DNA of 64,000 nt from Calendula officinalis (lineage: Eukaryota; Streptophyta; Magnoliopsida; Asterales; Asteraceae), in the NCBI GenBank assembly GCA_963853835.1, contig OY970830.1:46193966-46257965 (forward strand), given 5' to 3'. The position numbers and the translations under genes were made by a program. Under the pieces are notes generated by a model, which worked only from the letters and a program-made list of their open reading frames with translations, was not told the DNA's origin and made no database searches. Of the stretch, positions 34,501 through 47,100 are shown in pieces (the first letter of the stretch is position 1; every line of letters starts with the position of its first letter).

Positions 34501-37500
34501 GTGAAGAGTTCGGGTCGAACTTGTTCTTGGCAGTGACGAACGAACCAGCTATCTTGGTTACTCGTGGGCGTGAAACGGACACCCGAGCTGAAAGTTATGA
34601 ATGTTTTAGTATAACAACTTTTGTCACACATTCTTGGATATTGAAGAGTTCGGGCCGAAGAGGGACGTTCGGGCCGAAGTGGTGTTCTGGACGAAGTTGG
34701 ATGTTCGGGCCGAAGTGGTGTTCGGGCCGAAGTTCGGTGTTCGGGCCGAGGATGATGTTCGGGCCGAGGTTGGAGTTCGGGCCGAGGTTGATGTTCAGGC
34801 CGAGGTTGAAGTTCGGGCCGAAAATGAAGTTCGGGCTGGGAACAGTGAAGAGTTCGTGCCGAACTTGTTCTTGGCAGTGATGAACGAACCAGCTATTTTG
34901 GTTACTCGTGGGCATGAAACGGACACCCGAGCTGAAAGTTATGAATGTTTTAGTATAGCACCTTTTGTCACACAATCTTGGATATCGAAGAGTTCGGGCC
35001 GAAGAGGGATGTTCGGGCCGAACTGGTGTTCGGGCCGAAGTGGGATGTTCGGGCCGAAGTGGTGTTGGGGCCGAAGTGGTGTTCGGGCCGAAGTTCGGTG
35101 TTCGAGCCGAGGATGATGTTCGGGCCGAGGTTGAAGTTTGGGCCGAGGTCGGACGTCGGGCCGAGGTTGAAGTTCGAGCCGAGGTTGAAGTTCGGGCCGA
35201 AAATGAAGTTCGGGCCGGGAACAGTGAAGAGTTCGGGCCGAACTTGTTCTTGGCAGTGACGAACGAACCATCTATTTTGGTTACTCGTGGGCGTGAAACG
35301 GACACCCGAGCTGAAAGTTATGAATGTTTTAGTATAGCACCTTTTGTCACACAATCTTGGAGATTGAAGAGATCGGGCCGAAGAGGGATGTTCGGGCCGA
35401 AGTGGTGTTCTGGCCGAAGTTGGATGTTCCGGCCGAATTGGTGTTCGGGCCGAAGTTCGGAGTTCGGGCCGAGGATGATGTTCGGGCCGAGGTTGGAGTT
35501 CGGGCCGAGGTCGGGGTTCGGGCCGAGGTTGATGTTCGGGCCGAGGTTGAAGTTCGGGCCGAAAATGAAGTTCGGGCCGGGAACAGTGAAGAGTTCGGGC
35601 TGAACTTGTTCTTGGCAGTGATGAACGAACCAGCTATTTTGGTTACTCGTGGGCGTGAAACGGACACCGAGCTGAAAGTTATGAATGTTTTAGTACAGCA
35701 CCTTTTGTCACACAATCTTGGATATCGAAGAGTTCGGGCCGAAGAGGGATGTTCGGGCCGAAGTGGTGTTCGGGCCGAAGTGGGATGTTCGGGCCGAAGT
35801 GGTGTTGGGGCCGAAGTGGTGTTCGGGCCGAAGTTCGGTGTTCGAGCCGAGGATGATGTTCGGGCCGAGGTTGAAGTTCGGGCCGAGGTCGGACGTCGGG
35901 TCGAGGTTGAAGTTCGAGCCGAGGTTGAAGTTCGGGCCGAAAATGAAGTTCGGGACGGGAACAGTGAAGAGTTCGGGCCGAACTTGTTCTTCGCAGTGAC
36001 GAACGAACCAGCTATTTTGGTTACTCGTGGGCGTGAAACGGACACCCGAGCTGAAAGTTATGAATGTTTTAGTATAGCACCTTTTGTCACACAATCTTGG
36101 ATATTGAAGAGTTCGGGCCGAAGAGGGATGTTCGGGCCGAAGTGGTGTTCGTGCCGAAGTTCGGTGTTCAGGCCGAGGATGATGTTCGGGCCGAGGTTGA
36201 AGTTCGGGCCGAGGTCGGAGTTCGGGCCGAGGTTGAAGTTCGGGCCGAGGTTGAAGTTCGGGCCGAAAATGAAGTTCGGGCCGGGAACAGTGAAGAGTTC
36301 GGGCCGAACTTGTTCTTGGAAGTGACGTACGAACCAGCTATCTTGGTTACTCGTGGGCGTGAAACGGACACCCGAGCTGAAAGTTATGAATGTTTTAGTA
36401 TAACACCTTTTGTCACACAATCTTGGATATTGAAGAGTTCGGGCCGAAGAGGGTCGTTCGGCCCGAAGTGGTGTTCGGGCCGAAGTGGGATGTTCGGGCC
36501 GAAGTGGTGTTCGGGCCGAAGTTCGGTGTTCGGGCCGAGGATGATGTTTGGGCCGAGGTTGAAGTTCGGGCCGTGGTCGGAGTTCGGGCCGAGGTTGAAG
36601 TTCGGGCCGAAAATGAAGTTCGGGCCGGGAACAGTGAAGAGTTCGGGCCGAACTTGGTCTTCGCAGTGACGAACGAACCAACTATTTTGGTTACTCGTGG
36701 GCGTGAAACGGACACCCGAGCTGAAAGTTATGAATGTTTTAGTATAGCACCTTTTGTCACACAATCTTGGATATTGAAGAGTTCGGGCCGAAGAGGGATG
36801 TTCGGGCCGAAGTGGTGTTCGGGCCGAAGTGGGATGTTCGGGCCGAAGTGGTGTTCGGGCCGAAGTGGTGTGTTCGGGCCGAGGATGATGTTCGGGCCGA
36901 GGTTGGAGTTCGGGCCGAGGTCGGAGTTCGGGCCGAGGTTGATGTTCGGGCCGAGGTTGAAGTTCGGGCCGGGAACAGTGATGAGTTCGGGCCGAACTTG
37001 TTCTTGGCAGTGATGAACGAACCAGCTATTTTGGTTACTCGTGGGCGTGAAACGGACACCCGAGCTGAAAGTTATGAATGTTTTAGTATAGCACCTTTTG
37101 TCACACAATCTTGGATATCGAAGAGTTCGGGCCGAAGAGGGATGTTCGGGCCGAAGTGGGATGTTCGGGCCGAAGTGGTGTTCGGGCCGAAGTTCGGTGT
37201 TCGAGCCGAGGATGATGTTCGGGCCGAGGTTGAAGTTCGGGCCGAGGTCGGACGTCGGGCCGAGGTTGAAGTTCGAGCCGAGGTTGAAGTTCGGGCCGAA
37301 AATGAAGTTCGGGCCGGGAACAGTGAAGAGTTCGGGCCGAACTTGTTCTTCGCAGTGACGAACGAACCAGCTATTTTGGTTACTCGTGGGCGTGAAACGG
37401 ACACCCGAGCTGAAAGTTATGAATGTTTTAGTATAGCACCTTTTGTCACACAATCTTGGATATTGAAGAGTTCGTGCCGAAGAGGGATGTTCGGGCCGAA

Positions 37501-38828
37501 GTGGTGTTCGTGCCGAAGTTCGGTGTTCAGGCCGAGGATGATGTTCGGGCCGAGGTTGAAGTTCGGGCCGAGGTCGGAGTTCGGGCCGAGGTTGAAGTTC
37601 GGGCCGAGGTTGAAGTTCGGGCCGAAAATGAAGTTCGGGCCGGGAACAGTGAAGAGTTCGGGTCGAACTTGTTCTTGGCAGTGACGAACGAACCAGCTAT
37701 CTTGGTTACTCGTGGGCGTGAAACGGACACCCGAGCTGAAAGTTATGAATGTTTTAGTATAACACCTTTTGTCACACAATCTTGGATATTGAAGAGTTCG
37801 GGCCGAAGAGGGACGTTCGGGCCGAAGTGGTGTTCTGGCCGAAGTTGGATGTTCGGGTCGAAGTGGTGTTCGGGCCGAAGTTCGGTGTTCGGGCCGAGGA
37901 TGATGTTCGGGCCGAGGTTGGAGTTCGGGCCGAGGTTGATGTTCAGGCCGAGGTTGAAGTTCGGGCCGAAAATGATGTTCGGGCCGGGAACAGTGAAGAG
38001 TTCGTGCCGAACTTGTTCTTGGTAGTGATGAACGAACCAGCTATTTTGGTTACTCGTGGGCATGAAACGGACACCCGAGCTGAAAGTTATGAATGTTTTA
38101 GTATAGCACCTTTTGTCACACAATCTTGGATATCGAAGAGTTCGGGCCGAAGAGGGATGTTCGGGCCGAACTGGTGTTCGGGCCGAAGTGGGATGTTCGG
38201 GCCGAAGTGGTGTTGGGGCCGAAGTGGTGTTCGGGCCGAAGTTCGGTGTTCGAGCCGAGAATGATGTTCGGGCCGAGGTTGAAGTTCGGGCCGAGGTCGG
38301 ACGTCGGGTCGAGGTTGAAGTTCGAGCCGAGGTTGAAGTTCGGGCCGAAAATGAAGTTCGGGACGGGAACAGTGAAGAGTTCGGGCCGAACTTGTTCTTC
38401 GCAGTGCGAACGAACCAGCTATTTTGGTTACTCGTGGGCGTGAAACGGACACCCGAGCTGAAAGTTATGAATGTTTTAGTATAGCACCTTTTGTCACACA
38501 ATCTTGGAGATTGAAGAGATCGGGCCGAAGAGGGATGTTCGGGCCGAAGTGGTGTTCTGGCCGAAGTTGGATGTTCCGGCCGAAGTGGTGTTCGGGCCGA
38601 GGTTGAAGTTCGGGCCGAGGTCGGAGTTCGGGCCGAGGTTGGAGTTCGGGCCGAGGTTGAAGTTCGGGCCGAAAATGAAGTTCGGGCCGGGAACAGTGAA
38701 GAGTTCGGGCCGAACTTGTTCTTGGCAGTGACGTACGAACCAGCTATCTTGGTTACTCGTGGGCGTGAAACGGACACCCGAGCTGAAAGTTATGAATGTT
38801 TTAGTATAACACCTTTTGTCACACAATC
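31505..38828. repeat. 8-9-unit higher-order repeat of 2803/3148 bp, about 2.4 copies
   Basis: Copy 1 has eight units (31505, 31831, 32175, 32536, 32897, 33276, 33602, 33963; 2803 bp). Copy 2 has nine (34308, 34634, 34978, 35357, 35718, 36097, 36423, 36767, 37111; 3148 bp). Copy 3 starts at 37456, 37782, 38126 and then continues in a shortened form (38504). Corresponding units share rare forms: GAGTTCGTGCCGAAGAGG, GGGCATGAAACGG, GACACCGAGCTG (one C missing, 32848 and 35669) and GTGACGTACGAACC. Copy 1 lacks the ninth unit, and its last unit ends like the missing one (CTTCGCAGTGACG), so one unit was lost by an exchange inside the block. Confidence 0.86.
38504..38828. repeat. Chimeric unit, 325 bp, from an internal HOR deletion
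   Basis: The unit begins like 35357 (GGAGATTGAAGAGATCGG, GTTCTGGCC, GTTGGATGTTCCGG) but ends like 36097 (GTGACGTACGAACCAGCTATC). Compared with copy 2 of the surrounding HOR, about 741 bp are missing between the two halves. The switch lies at a TTCGGGCCGA core near 38590-38600, where GAAGTGGTG is followed directly by GAGGTTGAAG. Confidence 0.83.
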
Positions 38829-39549
38829 TTGGATATTGAAGAGTTCAGGCCGAAGAGGGTCGTTCGGGCCGAAGTGGTGTTCGGGCCGAAGTGGGATGTT
38901 CGGGCCGAAGTGGTGTTCGGGCCGAAGTGGTGTTCGGGCCGAAGTTCGGTGTTCGGGCCGAGGATGACGTTTGGGCCGAGGTTGAAGTTCGGGCCGTGGT
39001 CGGAGTTCGGGCCGAGGTTGAAGTTCGGGCCGAAAATGAAGTTCGGGCCGGGAACAGTGAAGAGTTCGGGCCGAACTTGGTCTTCGCAGTGACGAACGAA
39101 CCAACTATTTTGATTACTCGTGGGCGTGAAACGGACACCCGAGCTGAAAGTTATGAATGTTTTAGTATAGCACCTTTTTTCACACAATCTTGGATATTGA
39201 AGAGTTCGGGCCGAAGAGGGATGTTCGGGCCGAAGTGGTGTTCGGGCCGAAGTGGGATGTTCGGGCCGAAGTGGTGTTCGGGCCGAAGTGGTGTGTTCGG
39301 GCCGAGGATGATGTTCGGGCCGAGGTTGGAGTTCGGGCCGAGGTCGGAGTTCGGGCCGAGGTTGATGTTCGGGCCGAGGTTGAAGTTCGGGCCGGGAACA
39401 GTGAAGAGTTCGGGCCGAACTTGTTCTTGGCAGTGATGAACGAACCAGCTATTTTGGTTACTCGTGGGCGTGAAACGGACACCCGAGCTGAAAGTTATGA
39501 ATGTTTTAGTATAGCACCTTTTGTCACATAATCTTTTTGTCACACAATC
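38829..39549. repeat. Last domain III units
   Basis: Units start at 38829 (361 bp; AGTTCAGGCC, GAGGGTCG, GATGACGTTTGGG, CTTGGTCTTCGCAG) and 39190 (360 bp; GTGGTGTGTTCGGG). They correspond to 36423 and 36767 of the preceding HOR, so copy 3 resumes after its internal deletion. The spacer before 39190 has CACCTTTTTTCACAC. Confidence 0.78.
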
Positions 39550-42500
39550 TTGGATATTGAAGAGTTCGGGGCCGAAGAGGGATGTTCGGGCCGAAGTGGT
39601 GTTCGGGCCGAAGTTCGGTCTTCGGGCCGAGGATGATGTTCGGGCCTAGGTTGAAGTTCGGCCGAGGTCGGAGTTCGGGCCGAGGTTGAAGTTCGGGCCG
39701 AGGTTGAAGTTCGGGCCGAAAATGAAGTTCGGGCCAGGAACAGTGAAGAGTTCGTGCCGAACTTGTTCTTGGCAGTGACGAACGAACCAGCTATTTTGGT
39801 TACTCGTGGGCGTGAAACAGACACCCGAGCTGAAAGTTATGAATGTTTTAGTATAGCACCTTTTGTCACACAATCTTGGATATTGAAGAGTTCGGGCCGA
39901 AGAGGGATGTTCGGGCCGAAGTGGTGTTCGGGCCGAAGTGGGGTGTTCGGGCCGAAGTGGTGTTCAGGCCGAAGTGGTGTTCGGGCCGAAGTTCGGTGTT
40001 CGGGCCGAGGATGATGTTCGGGCCGAGGTTGAAGTTCGGGCCGAGGTCGGAGTTCGGGCCGAGGTTGAAGTTCGGGTCGAAAATGAAGTTCGGGCCGGGA
40101 ACAGTGAAGAGTTCGGGCCGAACTTGTTCTTGGCAGTGACGAACGAACCAGCTATTTTTTTTACTCGTGGGCGTGAAACGGACACCCGAGCTAAAAGTTA
40201 TGAATGTTTTAGTATTGCACCTTTTGTCACACAATCTTGGATATTGAAGAGTTCGGGCCGAAGAGGGATGTTTGGGCCGAAGTGGTGTTCGGGCCGAAGT
40301 GGGATGTTCGGGCCGAAGTGGTGTTCGGGCCGAAGTTCGGTGTTCGGGCCGAGGATGATGTCCGGGCCGAGGTTGAAGTTCGGGCCGATGTCGGAGTTCG
40401 GGCCGAGGTTGAAGTTCAGGCCGAAAATGAAGTTCGGGCCGGGAACAGTGAAGAGTTCGGGCCGAACTTGTTCTTGGCAGTGACGAACTAACCAGCTATT
40501 TTGGTTACTCGTGGGCGTGAAACGGACACCCGAGCTGAAAGTTATGAATGTTTTAGTATAGCACCTTTTGTCACACAATCTTGGGTATTGAAGAGTTCGG
40601 GCCGAAGAGGGATGTTCGGGCCGAAGTGGTGTACGGGCCGAAATTGGATGTTCGGGCCGAAGTGGTGTTCGGGCTGAAGTTCGGTGTTCGGGCCGAGGAT
40701 GATTTTCGGGCCGAGGTTGAAGTTCGGGCCGAGGTTGAAGTTCGGGCCGAGGTTGAAGTTCGGGCCGAGGTTGAAGTTCGGGCCGAAAATGAAGTTCGGG
40801 CCGGGAAGAGTGAAGAGTTCGGGCCGAACTTGTTCTTGGCAGTGACGAACGAACCAGCTATTTTGGGTACTCGTGGGCGTGAAACGGACACCCGAGCTGA
40901 AAGTTATGAATGTTTTAGTATAGCACCTTTTGTCACACAATCTTGGATATTGAAGAGTTCGGGCCGAAGAGGGATGTTCGGGCCGAAGTGGTGTTCGGGC
41001 CGAAGTGGGATGTTCGGGCCGAAGTGGTGTTCAGGCCGAAGTGGTGTTCGGGACGAAGTTCGGTGTTCGGGCCGAGGATGATGTTCGAGCCGAGGTTGAA
41101 GTTCGGGCCGAGGTCGGAGTTCGGGCCGAGGTTGAAGTTCGGGCCGAAAATGAAGTTCGGGCTGGGAACAGTGAAGAGTTCGGGCCGAACTTGTTCTTGG
41201 TAGTGACGAACGAACCAGCTATTTCTTTTACTCGTGGGCGTGAAACGGACACCCGAGCTGAAAGTTATGAATGTTTTAGTATAGCACCTTTTGTCATACA
41301 ATCTTGGATATTGAAGAGTTCAGGTCGAAGAGGGATGTTCGGGCCGAAGTGGTGTTCGGGCCGAAGTGGGATGTTCGGGCCGAAGTGGTGTTCGGGCCGA
41401 AGTGGTGTTTGGGCCGAAGTTCGGTGTTCGGGCCGAGGATGATGTTCGGGCCGAGGTTGAAGTTCGGGCCGAGGTCGGAGTTCGGGCCGAGGTTGAAGTT
41501 CGGGCCGAAAATGAAGTTCGGGCCGGGAACAGTGAAGAGTTCGGGCCGAACTTGGTCTTCGCAGTGACGAACGAACCAACTATTTTGATTACTCGTGGGC
41601 GTGAAACGGACACCCGAGCTGAAAGTTATGAATGTTTTAGTATAGCACCTTTTTTCACACAATCTTGGATATTGAAGAGTTCGGGCCGAAGAGGGATGTT
41701 CGGGCCGAAGTGGTGTTCGGGCCGAAGTGGGATGTTCGGGCCGAAGTGGTGTTCGGGCCGAAGTGGTGTGTTCGGGCCGAGGATGATGTTCGGGCCGAGG
41801 TTGGAGTTCGGGCCGAGGTCGGAGTTCGGGCCGAGGTTGATGTTCGGGCCGAGGTTGAAGTTCGGGCCGGGAACAGTGAAGAGTTCGGGCCGAACTTGTT
41901 CTTGGCAGTGATGAACGAACCAGCTATTTTGGTTACTCGTGGGCGTGAAACGGACACCCGAGCTGAAAGTTATGAATGTTTTAGTATAGCACCTTTTGTC
42001 ACATAATCTTTTTGTCACACAATCTTGGATATTGAAGAGTTCGGGGCCGAAGAGGGATGTTCGGGCCGAAGTGGTGTTCGGGCCGAAGTTCGGTCTTCGG
42101 GCCGAGGATGATGTTCGGGCCTAGGTTGAAGTTCGGCCGAGGTCGGAGTTCGGGCCGAGGTTGAAGTTCGGGCCGAGGTTGAAGTTCGGGCCGAAAATGA
42201 AGTTCGGGCCAGGAACAGTGAAGAGTTCGTGCCGAACTTGTTCTTGGCAGTGACGAACGAACCAGCTATTTTGGTTACTCGTGGGCGTGAAACAGACACC
42301 CGAGCTGAAAGTTATGAATGTTTTAGTATAGCACCTTTTGTCACACAATCTTGGATATTGAAGAGTTCGGGCCGAAGAGGGATGTTCGGGCCGAAGTGGT
42401 GTTCGGGCCGAAGTGGGGTGTTCGGGCCGAAGTGGTGTTCAGGCCGAAGTGGTGTTCGGGCCGAAGTTCGGTGTTCGGGCCGAGGATGATGTTCGGGCCG

Positions 42501-44003
42501 AGGTTGAAGTTCGGGCCGAGGTCGGAGTTCGGGCCGAGGTTGAAGTTCGGGTCGAAAATGAAGTTCGGGCCGGGAACAGTGAAGAGTTCGGGCCGAACTT
42601 GTTCTTGGCAGTGACGAACGAACCAGCTATTTTTTTTACTCGTGGGCGTGAAACGGACACCCGAGCTAAAAGTTATGAATGTTTTAGTATTGCACCTTTT
42701 GTCACACAATCTTGGATATTGAAGAGTTCGGGCCGAAGAGGGATGTTTGGGCCGAAGTGGTGTTCGGGCCGAAGTGGGATGTTCGGGCCGAAGTGGTGTT
42801 CGGGCCGAAGTTCGGTGCTCGGGCCGAGGATGATGTCCGGGCCGAGGTTGAAGTTCGGGCCGATGTCGGAGTTCGGGCCGAGGTTGAAGTTCAGGCCGAA
42901 AATGAAGTTCGGGCCGGGAACAGTGAAGAGTTCGGGCCGAACTTGTTCTTGGCAGTGACGAACTAACCAGCTATTTTGGTTACTCGTGGGCGTGAAACGG
43001 ACACCCGAGCTGAAAGTTATGAATGTTTTAGTATAGCACCTTTTGTCACACAATCTTGGGTATTGAAGAGTTCGGGCCGAAGAGGGATGTTCGGGCCGAA
43101 GTGGTGTACGGGCCGAAATTGGATGTTCGGGCCGAAGTGGTGTTCGGGCTGAAGTTCGGTGTTCGGGCCGAGGATGATTTTCGGGCCGAGGTTGAAGTTC
43201 GGGCCGAGGTTGAAGTTCGGGCCGAGGTTGAAGTTCGGGCCGAGGTTGAAGTTCGGGCCGAAAATGAAGTTCGGGCCGGGAAGAGTGAAGAGTTCGGGCC
43301 GAACTTGTTCTTGGCAGTGACGAACGAACCAGCTATTTTGGGTACTCGTGGGCGTGAAACGGACACCCGAGCTGAAAGTTATGAATGTTTTAGTATAGCA
43401 CCTTTTGTCACACAATCTTGGATATTGAAGAGTTCGGGCCGAAGAGGGATGTTCGGGCCGAAGTGGTGTTCGGGCCGAAGTGGGATGTTCGGGCCGAAGT
43501 GGTGTTCAGGCCGAAGTGGTGTTCGGGACGAAGTTCGGTGTTCGGGCCGAGGATGATGTTCGAGCCGAGGTTGAAGTTCGGGCCGAGGTCGGAGTTCGGG
43601 CCGAGGTTGAAGTTCGGGCCGAAAATGAAGTTCGGGCTGGGAACAGTGAAGAGTTCGGGCCGAACTTGTTCTTGGTAGTGACGAACGAACCAGCTATTTC
43701 TTTTACTCGTGGGCGTGAAACGGACACCCGAGCTGAAAGTTATGAATGTTTTAGTATAGCACCTTTTGTCATACAATCTTGGATATTGAAGAGTTCAGGT
43801 CGAAGAGGGATGTTCGGGCCGAAGTGGTGTTCGGGCCGAAGTGGGATGTTCGGGCCGAAGTGGTGTTCGAGCCGAAGTGGTGTTTGGGCCGAAGTTCGGT
43901 GTTCGGGCCGAGGATGATGTTCGGGCCGAGGTTGAAGTTCGGGCCGAGGTCGGAGTTCGGGCCGAGGTTGAAGTTCGGGCCGAAAATGAAGTTCGGGCCG
44001 GGA
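39003..44003. repeat. 2475-bp tandem duplication
   Basis: Copy 1 is about 39003-41477 and copy 2 about 41478-43952, with homology continuing to about 44003. Units 39190, 39550, 39876, 40237, 40581, 40943, 41304 match 41665, 42025, 42351, 42712, 43056, 43418, 43779 at offset 2475. Even one-off oddities are copied: TGTCACATAATCTTTTTG (39520s and 41990s), GTTCGGCCGAGG with a missing G, GTGGGGTGTTCGG, GAACTAACCAGC. I can see at least two substitutions between the copies (T/C at 40348 and 42823, G/A at 41393 and 43868). The end is marked by GGGAACTGTGAAG in copy 2. Confidence 0.9.
39517..39556. repeat. Partial spacer duplication marking the domain III/IV switch
   Basis: The spacer reads CCTTTTGTCACATAATC and then TTTTTGTCACACAATC, so about 16 bp of the spacer end are present twice, the first copy with a C-to-T change. 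A second instance at about 41992-42031 is its copy in the 2475-bp duplication. Elsewhere the spacer length hardly changes, so this is a rare event. Units to its right carry domain IV variants. Confidence 0.8.
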
Positions 44004-44139
44004 ACTGTGAAGAGTTCGGGCCTAACTTGTTCTTGGCAGTGACGAACGAACCACCTATTTTTTTTACTCGTGGGCGTGAAACGGACACCCGAGCTGAAAG
44101 TTATGAATGTTTTAGTATAGCACCTTTTGTCACACAATT

Positions 44140-47100
44140 TTGGATATTGAAGAGTTCGGGCCGAAGAGGGATGTTCGGGCCGAAGTGGTGTTCGGGCCGA
44201 AGTGGGATGTTCGGGCCGAAGTGGTGTTCGGGCCGAAGTGGTGTTCGGGCCGAAGTGGTGTTCGGTCCGAAGTTCGGTGTTCGGGCCGAGGATGATTTTC
44301 GGGCCGAGGTTGAAGTTCGGGCCGAGGTTAGAGTTCGGGCCGAGGTTGAAGTTCGGGCCGAGGTTGAAGTTCGGGCCGAAAATGAAGTTCGGGCCGGGAA
44401 GAGTGAAGAGTTCGGGCCGAACTTGTTCTTGGCAGTGACGAACGAACCAGCTATTTTGGGTACTCGTGGGCGTGAAAAGGACACCCGAGCTGAAAGTTAT
44501 GAATGTTTTAGTATAGCACCTTTTGTCACACAATCTTGGATATTGAAGAGTTCGGGCCGAAGAGGGATGTTCGGGCCGAAGTGGGATGTTCGGGCCGAAG
44601 TGGTGTTCAGGCCGAAGTGGTGTTCGGGCCGAAGTTCGGTGTTCGGGCCGAGGATGATGTTCGGGCCGAGGTTGAAGTTCGGGCCGAGGTCGGAGTTCGG
44701 GCCGAGGTTGAAGTTCGGGCCGAAAATGAAGTTCGGGCCGGGCACAGTGAAGAGTTCGGGCCGAACTTGTTCTTGGCAGTGACGAACGAACCAGCTATTT
44801 TTTTTACTCGTGGGCGTGAAACGGACACCCGAGCTGAAAGTTATGAATGTTTTAGTATAGCACCTTTTGTCACACAATCTTGGATATTGAAGAGTTCGGG
44901 CCGAAGAGGGATGTTCGGGCCGAAGTGGGATGTTCGGGCCGAAGTGGTGTTCGGGCCGAAGTTCGGTGTTTGGGCCGAGGATGATGTTCGGGCCGAGGTT
45001 GAAGTTCGGGCCGATGTCGGAGTTCGGGCCGAGGTTGAAGTTCGGGCCGAAAATGAAGTTCGGGCCGGGAACAGTGAAGAGTTCGGGCCGAACTTGTTCT
45101 TGGCAGTGACGAACGAACCAGCTATTTTGGTTACTCGTGGGCGTGAAACGGACACCCGAGCTGAAAGTTATGAATGTTTTAGTATAGCACCTTTTGTCAC
45201 ACAATCTTGGATATTGAAGAGTTCGGGCCGAAGAGGGATGTTCGGGCCGAAGTGGTGTTCGGGCCGAAGTGGGATGTTCGGGCCGAAGTGGTGTTCGGGC
45301 CGAAGTTCGGTGTTCGGGCCGAGGATGATATTCGGGCCGAGGTTGAAGTTCGGGCCGAGGTCGGAGTTCGGGCCGAGGTTGAAGTTCGGGCCGAGGTTGA
45401 AGTTCGGGCCGAAAATGAAGTTCGGGCCGGGAAGAGTTAAGAGTTCGGGCCGAACTTGTTCTTGGCAGTGACGAACGAACCAGCTATTTTGGGTACTCGT
45501 GGGCGTGAAACGGACACCCGAGCTGAAAGTTATGAATGTTTTAGTATAGCACCTTTTGTCACACAATCTTGGATATTGAAGAGTTCGGGCCGAAGAGGGA
45601 TGTTCGGGCCGAAGTGGTGTTCGGGCCGAAGTGGGATGTTCGGGCCGAAGTGGTGTTCAGGCCGAAGTGGTGTTCGGGCCGAAGTTCGGTGTTCGGGCCG
45701 AGGATGATGTTCAGGCCGAGGTTGAAGTTCAGGCCGAGGTCGGAGTTCGGGCCGTGGTTTAATTTCGGGCCGGGAACAGTGAAGAGTTCGGGCCGAACTT
45801 GTTCTTGGCAGTGACGAACGAACCAGCTATTTTTTTTACTCGTGGGCGTGAAACGGACACCCGAGCTGAAAGTTATGAATGTTTTAGTATAGTACCTTTT
45901 GTCACACAATCTTGGATATTGAAGAGTTCGGGCCGAAGAGAGATGTTCGGGCCGAAGTGGTGTTCGGGCCGAAGTGGGATGTTCGGGCCGAAGTGGTGTT
46001 CGGGTCGAAGTTCGGTGTTCGGGCCGAGGATGATATTCGGGCCGAGGTTGAAGTTCGGGCCGAGGTCGGAGTTCGGGCCGAGGTTGAAGTTCGGGCCGAG
46101 GTTGAAGTTCGGGCCGAAAATGAAGTTCGGGCCGGGAAGAGTGAAGAGTTCGGGCCGAACTCGTTCTTGGCAGTGACGAACGAACCAGCTATTTTGGGTA
46201 CTCGTGGGCGTGAAACGGACACCCGAGCTGAAAGTTATGAATGTTTTAGTATAGCACCTTTTGTCACACAATCTTGGATATTGAAGAGTTCGGGCCGAAG
46301 AGGGATGTTCGGGCTGAAGTGGTGTTCGGGCTGAAGTGGGATGTTCGGGCCGAAGTGGTGTTCGGGCCGAAGTGGTGTTCGGGCCGAAGTACGGTGTGCG
46401 GGCCGAGGATGATGTTCGGGCCGAGGTTGAAGTTCGGGCCGAGGTCGGAGTTCGGGCCGAGGTTGAAGTACGGGCCGAGGTTGAAGTTCGGGCCGAAAAT
46501 AAAGTTCGGGCCGAACTTGATCTTGGCAGTGACGAACGAACCAGCTATTTTGGTTACTCGTGGGCGTGAAACGGACACCCGAGCTGAAAGTTATGAATGT
46601 TTTAGTATAGCACCTTTTGTCACACAATCTTGGATATTGAAGAGTTCGGGGCCGAAGAGGGATGTTCGGGCCGAAGTGGTGTTCGGGCCGAAGTGGTGTT
46701 CGGGCCGAAGTTTGGTGTTCGGGCCGAGGATGATGTTCGGGCCGAGGTTGAAGTTCGGGCCGAGGTCGGAGTTCGGGCCGAGGTTGAAGTTCGGGCCGAG
46801 GTTGAAGTTCGGGCCGAAAATGAAGTTCGGGCCAGGAACAGTGAAGAGTTCGTGCCGAACTTGTTCTTGGCAGTGACGAATGAACCAGCTATTTTGGTTA
46901 CTCGTGGGCGTGAAACAGACACCCGAGCTGAAAGTTATGAATGTTTTAGTATAGCACCTTTTGTCACACAATCTTGGATATTGAAGAGTTCGGGCCGAAG
47001 AGGGATGTTCGGGCCGAAGTGGTGTTCGGGCCGAAGTGGGATGTTCGGGCCGAAGTGGTGTTCAGGCCGAAGTTCGGTGTTCGGGCCGAGGATGATGTTC

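Noticed and set aside
37743..38777. 344-codon minus-strand open frame, the longest in the window, and similar frames (35357-36325 plus, 43841-44782 plus, 22805-23740 plus, 44536-45471 plus, 36767-37684 plus)
   Set aside because: Common unit lengths (379, 344, 361, 362, 326, 343) are not multiples of three, so the frame changes from unit to unit and no frame is kept. Overlapping frames are open on both strands, starts often rely on TTG in the spacer anchor, minirepeat gains of 17 and 19 bp are tolerated freely, and there is no gene context.
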